From: Candidatus Anoxychlamydiales bacterium
GTDB taxonomy: Bacteria > Chlamydiota > Chlamydiia > Chlamydiales > SM23-39
Assembly: GCA_011064875.1 (NCBI GenBank)
Contig: JAAKFV010000004.1
Span: 1 to 44,199, forward strand
DNA length: 44,199 bases
Direction: 5' to 3'
Shown here: positions 17,082-24,950 of the stretch, in pieces
How the letters are laid out: each line of letters starts with the position of its first letter
Position numbering within the stretch: the stretch's first letter is position 1
The notes under the pieces: model-generated
What the model saw: the letters and a program-made list of their open reading frames with translations, nothing else
The model's database searches: none
Told to the model about the DNA's origin: nothing
Position numbers and translations under genes: made by a program

Positions 17082-18395
17082 ATGATAATTACAATAGATG
17101 GCCCTGCAGGGGTTGGAAAATCCACAGTTGCTAAACTTCTCGCTCAAAAATTGAAATATTCATATTTCGATACGGGAGCTATGTATCGAGCTGTTACATA
17201 TGCATTTTTAAAAAATGAAATAGATATTGATGATGAGATAAGTGTTATCAATTTTTTAGAAAACTCTTTTAATTATGAAATCAAAGAAGAAAATGGTTTA
17301 AAATTTTACTTTGTAAATAATGAAGATGTAACAGAAATTATAAGATCAAACTATGTTACTGATCAGGTGTCTTTAGTCTCTGCAAAACCCTTTGTTAGAA
17401 AAATGCTAGTTCCAATGCAAAGAAAATTCGCAAATGATAAAGATATGGTCTGTGAAGGTAGAGATATGGGAACTGTAGTTTTTCCAAATGCCGAGATAAA
17501 AATTTATTTAACAGCTAAAATATCTGTAAGAGCCCAAAGAAGATTTAAAGAATATATAGAAAAACATCCCCAAGATATTGCTACTTTAGATAAAAATCAA
17601 ATTCTTCAAGATATTCAAAGAAGAGATGAAAAAGACTCAACTAGAAAAATCTCCCCTTTAAGAAAGGCAAAAGATGCTCATCATATAGATACCTCAAATT
17701 TAAGCGTTGATGGTGTTGTTAAAAAAATTATAAAAAAAATAAAAAAACAACAAAAAATAAAATTCGCTTATAGATTTGTTAAAGTAGTATCTAGGTTCAT
17801 TTTAAAAACATTTTATAAATATAAGGTATATGGCAAAGAAAACGTTATTAAAGGCGCTGCTATAGTAACGTCTAATCATGTATCTTTTTTTGATCCCTCT
17901 GCCCTTACTGTAGCTATAGATGATGAGATCCATTTTTTAGCAAAAGAATCTCTATTTAAAGTTCCAATTTTAAAAAATCTTATAAGAGCTTTAAATGCCC
18001 ATCCAATCTCAGGAAAAGAATCGAATATTCAAACTATTAAAGAAGTAAAAAATATTTTAAAGACTGGAAAAAAAATAGTTATCTTTCCAGAAGGCACCAG
18101 AACAGACGGTAAAATTACAAAACTGCTCCCCGGTGTTGGCTTTTTAATAAGCTTATCTAAATGTACAACTATTCCAGCTTATATTCATGGAGCTCACAAA
18201 GTGTGGCCAAGAGGCAAAAAATTTCCAAAACTCTTTGGTCAAATCTCTTGTATTTTTGGTAAACCCATAAGATTTGAAGAGTTTGAAAAAATAGATAGAA
18301 ATAAAAGAATTCCTTTTATTTTAGCAAGAATAGAAAATGAATTAAAAAATTTAGAGAAATGGGCTGAAGATGGTTTTAAAGGTGAGCAACCCTAA
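17082..18395 (+). CDS. cmk-plsC: fused cytidylate kinase / 1-acylglycerol-3-phosphate acyltransferase
   Basis: One 437-residue frame holds two enzymes that are separate neighbours in C. trachomatis (CT452, CT453). Residues 1-220 are cytidylate kinase: the P-loop is GPAGVGKST (7-15), the substrate region is YFDTGAMYRAVTY (28-40), and CEGRDMGTVVFP (124-135) is conserved. A short Lys-rich linker (214-226) leads into PlsC: SNHVSFFD gives the HX4D motif (His266, Asp271), and FPEGTRT (335-341) is the glycerol-phosphate-binding motif. The kinase makes CDP for CTP pools; PlsC makes phosphatidate, which CdsA consumes together with CTP. The fusion therefore links precursor supply to the upstream cdsA. 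No frameshift signs. Confidence 0.93.
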   Translation: MIITIDGPAGVGKSTVAKLLAQKLKYSYFDTGAMYRAVTYAFLKNEIDIDDEISVINFLENSFNYEIKEENGLKFYFVNNEDVTEIIRSNYVTDQVSLVSAKPFVRKMLVPMQRKFANDKDMVCEGRDMGTVVFPNAEIKIYLTAKISVRAQRRFKEYIEKHPQDIATLDKNQILQDIQRRDEKDSTRKISPLRKAKDAHHIDTSNLSVDGVVKKIIKKIKKQQKIKFAYRFVKVVSRFILKTFYKYKVYGKENVIKGAAIVTSNHVSFFDPSALTVAIDDEIHFLAKESLFKVPILKNLIRALNAHPISGKESNIQTIKEVKNILKTGKKIVIFPEGTRTDGKITKLLPGVGFLISLSKCTTIPAYIHGAHKVWPRGKKFPKLFGQISCIFGKPIRFEEFEKIDRNKRIPFILARIENELKNLEKWAEDGFKGEQP

Positions 18396-18400
18396 ACTTA

Positions 18401-18430
18401 TTGAAAAAAATGAAAATTTTTATTCATAAT
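18401..18430 (+). promoter_or_regulatory. candidate promoter for trxA
   Basis: TTGAAA (18401-18406), an 18-base spacer and CATAAT (18425-18430) lie 28 bases upstream of the trxA ATG. A strong GGAGGA ribosome site follows. Confidence 0.4.
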
Positions 18431-18458
18431 AATATTAAATCAATAATCGGAGGATATA

Positions 18459-18782
18459 ATGGCTAAAAATATTAAAATGTTAGATGAATCAAACTTTTCT
18501 AAGGAAATTGAATCAGGTGTTACCTTAATAGATTTTTTTGCCGAATGGTGTGGCCCTTGTAGAATGCTAGCTCCAGTTGTTGAAGAAGTAGCAGAGACCC
18601 TAAAAGATAAAGCATCTTTTGGTAAAGTCGATATAGATAAACAAGTAAAGCTTGCAACCGAATACCAAGTAACCTCTATTCCAACTCTAGTCTTATTTAA
18701 AAATGGGAAGGAAGTTGATAGAATAGTCGGCCTTAGAGATGAAAAAGCTCTGAAAGAATTTGTAGAAAAAGCCCTAAAATGA
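18459..18782 (+). CDS. trxA: thioredoxin
   Basis: A 107-residue cytosolic disulfide reductase with the classic active site FFAEWCGPCRML (Cys31, Cys34) and the cis-proline region TSIPTLVLF. No leader. It is preceded by its own ribosome site (GGAGGA) and a plausible promoter, and its last codons overlap the next gene by 4 bases. In C. trachomatis trxA (CT539) directly adjoins spoU/trmL (CT540). Here those genes are separated by about 10 kb of inserted material. Confidence 0.97.
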   Translation: MAKNIKMLDESNFSKEIESGVTLIDFFAEWCGPCRMLAPVVEEVAETLKDKASFGKVDIDKQVKLATEYQVTSIPTLVLFKNGKEVDRIVGLRDEKALKEFVEKALK

Positions 18783-19000
18783 GTAGATTTATATTTTGGT
18801 TTGTAGTTTTTGTTTTTATATCTGGAATATCTCTTCATTATAAGTTCGATATTCCATATTTTCTCTCTTGGATAGGAAAGCTTCCTGGCGATATGATCAT
18901 TAGAAAAGGGAAAACTATATTTTATGCTCCAATAACTACTGCTGCTCTATCTTCTTTAGCTTGGTCAATTTTTTTAGGGGCTTTTTCTAGAAAAAAATGA
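18779..19000 (+). CDS. small membrane protein, DUF2905 family
   Basis: A 73-residue protein with two hydrophobic helices (about 3-20 and 48-68) around the family-typical LPGDMIIRKGKTIFYAPIT segment. This pattern matches the DUF2905 family of short inner-membrane proteins with no assigned function. The start overlaps the trxA stop (ATGA), so the two are translationally coupled. The last 70 bases of this gene are repeated almost exactly at 20186-20255, beyond the next gene. Confidence 0.85.
   Translation: MSRFIFWFVVFVFISGISLHYKFDIPYFLSWIGKLPGDMIIRKGKTIFYAPITTAALSSLAWSIFLGAFSRKK
18931..19000 (+). repeat. left copy of 70-bp direct repeat (3' end of DUF2905 gene)
   Basis: This stretch matches 20186-20255 at 67 of 70 positions by direct alignment; the differences are at 18939, 18940 and 18991. 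It encodes the C-terminal helix and stop codon of the DUF2905 protein. Confidence 0.95.
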
Positions 19001-19134
19001 ATTTTGGAATTTAGATTTTCTTTTTCATTGTTTTATATATAATATTTTTTTCATAAATATAAGTTTTTCTTTTATTTTTTTTCGAATTGATTAATAATAC
19101 TATAATTTTAAAAGCTAATTCTTAGGAAAATCTT

Positions 19135-20190
19135 ATGTCTCTTCCCACAAAACAATTGAATGCTAAGTCTCTTTTATCAAAAGAATATAAAAATCTTTTT
19201 AAGGAAATCAAAGCGAAAGTACTTTCCTCTCAACTTAAAGCGTCTATTGCTGTTAATAGTGAACTTATCAAACTATATTGGGAAATAGGAAACGCAGTTT
19301 GTAGAAGACAACAAAAAGAAGGGTGGGGTAGTAAAATAATTGAAAAATTAGCAAAAGATTTAAAACTTACATTCCCTGATATGAAAGGGTTTTCTTTAAG
19401 AAATATTCAATTTATGGTGCAATTTGCTAAAAAATATCTTCAAATTGAAATTGTGAAACAGCTTGTTTCGCAAATTCCTTGGGGGCACAACATATTGATA
19501 ATGCAACGATTAAGTAATAATAAGGAGAGATTTTGGTATATTAAACAAACTATTGAAAATGGATGGAGTAGAAGCATTTTAGAAAACTGGATTGATTCTA
19601 ACTTATATCTAAGACAAGGAAAGGCTGCAACAAATTTCAAGAATACTTTGCCAGCTACTCAATCAGACTTAGCTAACCAGATTATTAAAGATCCGTATTG
19701 TTTTGATTTTTTAACTCTAAGAAAAAAATATGATGAGAAAGAATTAGAATGTGGTCTTATGGACCACATTCAAAAATTTCTACTTGAACTTGGGGCTGGA
19801 TTTGCCTTTGTTGGACGACAATATCAACTTACTGTAAGCAATAAAGATTTTTTTGTTGATCTTTTATTTTATCATTTAAAACTTCGTAGTTTTATTGTTG
19901 TTGAGCTAAAGGCTAAAGCATTCACTCCGAAGGATGTTGGCCAAATGAATTTTTATTTATCTGTTATAGATGATCTATTGCGACAATCCGGAGATAATCC
20001 AACTATGGGTTTGCTCTTGTGCAAAACAAAAGATAAGGTTATTGCTGAATATGCTCTAAGAGATATACATAAACCTATTGGTATCTCAGAGTATAAAACC
20101 AAAATTATAGAATCTCTTCCTGAAAATTTGAAAGGATCTTTGCCCACAATTGAGGAAATTGAAGAAGAACTTTCCGACAAAAATCAATAA
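19135..20190 (+). CDS. YhcG-family PDDEXK nuclease-domain protein (DUF1016)
   Basis: A 351-residue protein with the two-part architecture of the YhcG/DUF1016 family. The N-terminal helical DNA-binding-like part (residues 15-170) contains NSELIKLYWEIGNAV and GFSLRNIQFMVQFAKKY. The C-terminal part is a PDDEXK nuclease domain with NKDFFVDLLFYHLKLRSFIV, VELKAKAF and GQMNFYLSVID; the Asp and the E-x-K residues form the predicted catalytic set. Such proteins are common accessory genes in bacteria and often travel with mobile DNA. A TATAAT at 19101-19106 may serve as its -10. The stop codon lies inside the right copy of a 70-bp direct repeat. This marks the gene as an insertion between the DUF2905 gene and its former downstream sequence. 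Confidence 0.9.
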   Translation: MSLPTKQLNAKSLLSKEYKNLFKEIKAKVLSSQLKASIAVNSELIKLYWEIGNAVCRRQQKEGWGSKIIEKLAKDLKLTFPDMKGFSLRNIQFMVQFAKKYLQIEIVKQLVSQIPWGHNILIMQRLSNNKERFWYIKQTIENGWSRSILENWIDSNLYLRQGKAATNFKNTLPATQSDLANQIIKDPYCFDFLTLRKKYDEKELECGLMDHIQKFLLELGAGFAFVGRQYQLTVSNKDFFVDLLFYHLKLRSFIVVELKAKAFTPKDVGQMNFYLSVIDDLLRQSGDNPTMGLLLCKTKDKVIAEYALRDIHKPIGISEYKTKIIESLPENLKGSLPTIEEIEEELSDKNQ

Positions 20191-20255
20191 CTATAGCTGC
20201 TCTATCTTCTTTAGCTTGGTCAATTTTTTTAGGGGCTTTTTCTAGGAAAAAATGA
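20186..20255 (+). repeat. right copy of 70-bp direct repeat
   Basis: Copy of 18931-19000 with three substitutions. It begins with the last five bases of the YhcG gene's end (AATAA, containing its stop codon) and ends at what was the DUF2905 stop (TGA, 20253-20255). It is not attached to a start and so is a gene-end remnant. Confidence 0.95.
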
Positions 20256-20266
20256 TATCGAATAGT

Positions 20267-20287
20267 GATTTTTAAAGATCAAAAATC
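20267..20287 (+). terminator. possible terminator beyond the YhcG cassette
   Basis: GATTTTT (20267-20273) pairs with AAAAATC (20281-20287) around a seven-base loop. Only a short T-containing tail follows, so termination is uncertain. It lies 12 bases past the right repeat and may be the original trxA-DUF2905 terminator. Confidence 0.3.
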
Positions 20288-20371
20288 TTGTAACATTTGT
20301 ATTAAATAATTTCTTATTGATAGTTTTTTATAGTTTTAATATTCTGTGTGTGAAAATTTTAAGGAGTCTTT

Positions 20372-21253
20372 ATGACAGCAGCATTAAGATCAGCCATTCA
20401 TAGAAATTATTCTGGAAGTTTTAGATCATTCGATGATTGTTCTTTATCTCGTGATATGAGTAAATATTTATTAGTTAGTAAGAGATTAACGGAGGGCAGT
20501 GATGCTGCTCCAAGGACATTTTGTGAAAAGCCTTCTTTTGATAATATGAAATTAGAGGAGTTCGCTGCTTCTTATGCAAGGACATTTTTTGGAATGCCTC
20601 TCCATAGTATGACTCAAGGAAATAGACGATTTCAATTTGAAAAATTCCAGAAAACGCATTTTTCTGATGATCTTGATTTGGACAATGCATCTTTAGTTGA
20701 TTCCCTTTCTTTAAGTATTTGGGCTGCATTAATGGATTATTACGGTGATGATCCCAACTTTAAAAGAAAATTTTTATCTGAATTGGGATTAACAGGAAAT
20801 AGTTTGCTTTCTATTTTGGAGACTGTTGTAAGGTTACCCGCTTGTTTGATTGTTGGAAATAAAATATCCCACTATATTGCTCAAGGAATAAATTTTTTTG
20901 CCAATAGAAAAAGGAATGATGATCAAATTCTTATAAATTATTTAGAATTGAGAAAAAAGTTAAATCGAAGTTTAGGCAGAAATGTTGAGAGTGTAGCTCA
21001 AAATTGTACAAGTTTGGTTACAAATTTAATGAGAAGAGGTTATCAAGAGAGAACGGCTCAAAAAATTAATGATCATGTGGTAGATGGTAGTGAGAAAGTT
21101 CTTTCTTTATTCGAACATGTATTAAGTCCTTTTTTTATATTGAAATTAGCTTTGGGAAAACTTCCAACAGGGACTGATATGGTTACTTTTTATAGCGATA
21201 TGAAGAAATATGATCCTAAATATTATTCAAGAGAACGCTCAAATTCTTTATAG
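20372..21253 (+). CDS. protein of unknown function (accessory island)
   Basis: A 293-residue protein that I do not recognise. It is mostly helical and basic, with Ser/Arg-rich residues 1-55. One moderately hydrophobic stretch lies around 145-165 (LSILETVVRLPACLIVG) and another near 240-258 (LFEHVLSPFFILKLALG). No signal peptide. A good ribosome site (AAGGAG) precedes the ATG. Its last 6 bases overlap the end of the convergent 1066-residue gene, with no terminator visible between them. Its position among LRR and TPR proteins makes a host-directed role possible, but nothing in the sequence proves it. Confidence 0.7.
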   Translation: MTAALRSAIHRNYSGSFRSFDDCSLSRDMSKYLLVSKRLTEGSDAAPRTFCEKPSFDNMKLEEFAASYARTFFGMPLHSMTQGNRRFQFEKFQKTHFSDDLDLDNASLVDSLSLSIWAALMDYYGDDPNFKRKFLSELGLTGNSLLSILETVVRLPACLIVGNKISHYIAQGINFFANRKRNDDQILINYLELRKKLNRSLGRNVESVAQNCTSLVTNLMRRGYQERTAQKINDHVVDGSEKVLSLFEHVLSPFFILKLALGKLPTGTDMVTFYSDMKKYDPKYYSRERSNSL

Positions 21254-24200
21254 AATTGCGCAACTAGCAAATTTTTGAAATCTCTGTTTTATTTCATCCG
21301 TATGTCTATGTTTTTCTCCATAGACTTTTTTGCTCATTGATATTAGCTCTTTATATTTAGCTTTTGCTTTTTCCCCTTCCTTTAATTCAATGAACATTTC
21401 AACTAACTCTTCAAGTACTTCAATTACTTTAGTATTTCCTTCTGGAAATAGAGATTTATAGATTTCAAATGATTTTTCTAGCATTTTTCTAGCCTCTTGC
21501 TTTTTGCTAGCCTTAGACAGTAATTGAGATAAACCATAGCGTAGATTTGCTTCTAGATCTTTTTCTCCATCTTCTTTTTCAAATATTGCAAATGCTTGTG
21601 TGTATATTTCCAGAGCTTCTTTATTCAGGTCAAGATAGGATGAAATTTTAGATAAAAATAATAAAGAGTTAATCATAAATTGAAGATCTCTAGCTTCAAA
21701 AGTTTTTTGGAAATTTTTAAGTGAAACAGGGACCATTTTTTTAGCTTCAGTTTTAACTTGGGTTTTTATTTCAATATCATCAGAGTTATATAGTTGAACT
21801 ATTTCTCGAAGTAAAGATTCTGTGCATCTTCCGTCATATTTTCTTTGCAATATTTCGTTTACATCTTTAAAGATTTCTAATTTTTCCCTGCTCAACCCAT
21901 ACATATCGAAATATTTTGTGCCGCTTATCAATTTTTGAATTATCAAATCAAGGTGTTTGTCTCCATAATTCGTTAAAGATTTTTGTAGAGCTTCTTTAAA
22001 CGTAGGTAGAGCTTTTTTTTGATCTTCAGGATTATTAGAATAAAAAAGCATATCGATTTCAGTAAAGGTAGATTCTATTATAAAAGGATCTAATTGAGAG
22101 TCGTAGGGCTCACGAATCACCTCAATCTCTTTTTCTAATTTTTGAAATTCTTTCTCAAATTTAATTATGCAGACATCTAAATCTTTACTATCGATAGTGG
22201 AGCTTTCGATCTCTTGTTCGATTTGCTGAAAAGATGTTAAAATGCTCTGAAGATTTATTGCTCCAAATTCTTTAACAAAAACTTCAAAAACTTTATTAAA
22301 TTTTTGAAGAAATTCCTTTATTGCTATTGAACCTTCTTTTTTATTGGATTTAAATTTTTTCAAATTTTCATTAAATTCTTGCAAATCTATATGATTTTTT
22401 TGAAGAAGATCTGTTACTTGAAATAATTTTGAAAAAGCATCTTTAAAAGAATTCATAACTAATGTTGGATCAGTTTTTTTCTCGAGCAATTCTAGTGCGT
22501 TCATAAGCTGAGATAGATAGCCTTTGAAAAGAGAACAAATGCGTTCGTTTGAATTATTTTCAATAAACTTCGCTAATTGTTGTTCTTGATTTTTTACAAT
22601 TTCTTTCAAAAAAAACATTTTATGATCTGTTCTTGATGCTAAATTGGTTAAGTTCTGTTGTATTTCATCAATAATTGGGATATTTCCAAATTCTAATCTA
22701 GATAGTGTGAGTAATTCATAGGCCTGTTGAAATAACCCCCTGTTTCCTAAGGTTTCAACAATAAAATTAATTTTATCGAAATCCTTTTCTAAAAAAGCTT
22801 CTTCAAATAAAACTAATAATAGTGGTGGAATATTTTTAAAAATATTATCACTTGATAATTGCAAAGATGGCCAAAGGGTAATTGTTTTATTAACAACTAT
22901 ATCCATTATTGAATCTAATGAAAATTCTGAGGCTAGAATATTTTCACCTAAGGTTTTTTTAGGAGAAGTTATATTTTTTTTATCAATATATATTCCAATT
23001 TCTCTTAACTTTTTTATTGCCCATGTAATGCAGTTGTCAGGTGCGATTTTTTGTTCCCAATGATCTTTGACTTGTTTAAAAATTAATTCCGTAAATTGTG
23101 GTGAATATTTTTCAAAATTATTTCTTTCTATTACTTGAATATCTTCATCATTATAACAACTCTCTTCAGAATCAAAATTTTTCCATGAACTAGTTTCTGG
23201 AAATGAAATAGTTTGAATAAAGCCATCTTTAGATCGAATTATTAAAACAATAAATCTCTCATTTTGATTCATTATCTTTTTCTTTTCTTTAAAATAATCA
23301 ATGATTGTTTGCTTTACTGCATCATAAGATTCTAATTTTTTTATCGGCTTAAATGGTCTTGCAATGCTTTCTTGTGAACCTCCGCTTCCTAATAGATTAA
23401 AAAATACTTGAGGTGTTCCAGCTTTTTGTTGTTCTATTTCCCAAGTAACTAAATTGATTAATTTTCTTGCTTCATAACTACTTATTTGCCACGATTTCAC
23501 ATATTTAGAAGATTTGAATTTAGAAAAAGGATCTATTAAATTTATTCTTACATCAGCCTCTGAATTTCTAGATAAAGGATTTCCTCCTATATGAAGTCTT
23601 ATCATGAAATATTTATTATTTTCAATTCCCTCTATTATTATTGATCCATGTTTATCAATTGGAATTGAATCATTGCAATCATCGATCGCTGCTAAAGTAA
23701 CTAGCCAATTATCAGAATCCACAATACACGGTGAATCAGGATTTGCCATTTCTAATTTACTAGGAGCTATGATCTTTTTTAGAAAAATTCCTGTTATTCT
23801 CTTTTCATCTTCTTTATCTTTTTCAACGGTTTCAATTTTGCAATCTTTAAAATATGAAATTATTGCATCATTCTCTTTTTTTCTATAATTAAAATAGGCA
23901 ATCGAAAGAAAATCTTTTATTTGGTTCTTTGTTTTAAATATTGATAAATAACCGCCAAGTTTGTCTGCATTATAAGGAACATGAAGTTTATCGTTAAAAA
24001 CATATGTTTTGTCAAAAGGAACAAGATGGGAGATATTTAAAGTTCTATCGAAGACTTTCCAAATTTTACTAATATTTTCATCGCCATTTACTGAATATAA
24101 GTTAAATTCATAATTAGAATTGTTTAAGGTTAGAATAGGATTGTCAATCGCAACCAATTCATAAATATTTTCAACAGGTAGAGGTAGACAAGCTTTTAAA

Positions 24201-24448
24201 TATAGAGCATAATCAGAGATATCAATAATTGCTGGTATTGATTCTTGTATCTTTTCTAAACTTGTATAACCATCAAATGTTTTTGTTTGTCTTGTCTGAT
24301 AATCATACTCTTCAATCTCTGGACAACAATCCTTTTCATTCAACAATAAAGTGATTTTTTTTCCATTATAAAACCATGAATTTATCTCTTGAATTTCTTC
24401 ACTCGGATTTGTTGCCCTTTTATTTAGATGTAAGTCTACTGTTGACAC
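21248..24448 (-). CDS. large TPR/coiled-coil protein with a possible permuted papain-like N-terminal domain
   Basis: A 1066-residue protein without signal peptide. In residues 250-490 a histidine segment, DKHGSIIIEGIENNKYFMI (His267), is followed about 200 residues later by APDNCITWAIKKLREIGI (Cys473). This His-before-Cys order, with an N-C-x-x-W-A motif, resembles circularly permuted NlpC/P60-like cysteine hydrolases. That is an inference from motif shape, not a confirmed match. Residues about 540-890 are helical with coiled-coil character (Lys/Glu/Gln-rich). Residues about 905-1060 form TPR-type repeats (LNKEALEIYTQAFAIFEKED; KKQEARKMLEKSFEIYKSLF; EGEKAKAKYKELISMSKKVY), as in kinesin-light-chain-like TPRs. 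It lies 10 bases after the 24459 gene, probably in one operon. An effector role is plausible. Confidence 0.8.
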   Translation of the reverse strand: MSTVDLHLNKRATNPSEEIQEINSWFYNGKKITLLLNEKDCCPEIEEYDYQTRQTKTFDGYTSLEKIQESIPAIIDISDYALYLKACLPLPVENIYELVAIDNPILTLNNSNYEFNLYSVNGDENISKIWKVFDRTLNISHLVPFDKTYVFNDKLHVPYNADKLGGYLSIFKTKNQIKDFLSIAYFNYRKKENDAIISYFKDCKIETVEKDKEDEKRITGIFLKKIIAPSKLEMANPDSPCIVDSDNWLVTLAAIDDCNDSIPIDKHGSIIIEGIENNKYFMIRLHIGGNPLSRNSEADVRINLIDPFSKFKSSKYVKSWQISSYEARKLINLVTWEIEQQKAGTPQVFFNLLGSGGSQESIARPFKPIKKLESYDAVKQTIIDYFKEKKKIMNQNERFIVLIIRSKDGFIQTISFPETSSWKNFDSEESCYNDEDIQVIERNNFEKYSPQFTELIFKQVKDHWEQKIAPDNCITWAIKKLREIGIYIDKKNITSPKKTLGENILASEFSLDSIMDIVVNKTITLWPSLQLSSDNIFKNIPPLLLVLFEEAFLEKDFDKINFIVETLGNRGLFQQAYELLTLSRLEFGNIPIIDEIQQNLTNLASRTDHKMFFLKEIVKNQEQQLAKFIENNSNERICSLFKGYLSQLMNALELLEKKTDPTLVMNSFKDAFSKLFQVTDLLQKNHIDLQEFNENLKKFKSNKKEGSIAIKEFLQKFNKVFEVFVKEFGAINLQSILTSFQQIEQEIESSTIDSKDLDVCIIKFEKEFQKLEKEIEVIREPYDSQLDPFIIESTFTEIDMLFYSNNPEDQKKALPTFKEALQKSLTNYGDKHLDLIIQKLISGTKYFDMYGLSREKLEIFKDVNEILQRKYDGRCTESLLREIVQLYNSDDIEIKTQVKTEAKKMVPVSLKNFQKTFEARDLQFMINSLLFLSKISSYLDLNKEALEIYTQAFAIFEKEDGEKDLEANLRYGLSQLLSKASKKQEARKMLEKSFEIYKSLFPEGNTKVIEVLEELVEMFIELKEGEKAKAKYKELISMSKKVYGEKHRHTDEIKQRFQKFASCAIL

Positions 24449-24458
24449 TATTATTCCC

Positions 24459-24827
24459 TTAACAACTTTTACCGATAGAACTAATGCTATAATCAGCTGT
24501 TTTTCGTATAGTGCTATTCACATGAGGATCAAAACTCTCTTTTTTTTCGTCCAATGCCATGGTTACACTAGCATTAACTACAGAGTCTGTTACACACTTA
24601 CCTTCTGGTGCATAAGCATTAAGAGCTGCTTTTACAGCCACACCACTTAATGTAATAGAACCATCAGTACTGCTTTTTACTCCATTTTGAATACCTGGAA
24701 CTGAATTGTCAATAGCAGCTTGCACACGCTCTTTTCTTGACATTTCTTCTTCTTTTAATTTCTCAAACAATCCTGGTAACACTTCAATTTTTTTTGAAGG
24801 ATCTCTTCCTGAAATTTTTGTTGACAT
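24459..24827 (-). CDS. small protein of unknown function, upstream partner of the 1066-residue protein
   Basis: A 122-residue soluble protein with no signal peptide and no family I recognise. The first 40 residues are charged (MSTKISGRDPSKKIEVLPGL, then FEKLKEEEMSRKERVQ). The remainder is Ala/Ser/Val-rich (ITLSGVAVKAALNAYAPEG). It has a strong ribosome site (GGAGGT) and is followed after 10 bases by the 1066-residue gene, so the pair is probably an operon. A size and placement like this could fit a secretion chaperone, but that is only a guess from context. Confidence 0.7.
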   Translation of the reverse strand: MSTKISGRDPSKKIEVLPGLFEKLKEEEMSRKERVQAAIDNSVPGIQNGVKSSTDGSITLSGVAVKAALNAYAPEGKCVTDSVVNASVTMALDEKKESFDPHVNSTIRKTADYSISSIGKSC

Positions 24828-24863
24828 CTTAAACCTCCATTTTTGATTTTAAGATAAAAAGTT

Positions 24864-24878
24864 GAGATGTTACATCTC
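24864..24878 (-). promoter_or_regulatory. 15-bp palindrome upstream of the 24459 operon
   Basis: GAGATGT-T-ACATCTC is a perfect palindrome with one central base. It lies 37 bases upstream of the ATG of the gene at 24827. It could be an operator or a 5'-leader hairpin. Confidence 0.35.
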
Positions 24879-24950
24879 TTGCTTGTTTAAGTAAAATAAA
24901 ATTTTATGTTTTCAAAAAACATTGGTTTTTTTGCTTAAACTTCTATGTAT

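Noticed and set aside
20475-20729. Leftward 84-residue frame inside the 20372 gene
   Set aside because: Opposite a longer gene with a good ribosome site; its apparent internal repeat only reflects the short AAGGACATTTT repeats of the other strand.
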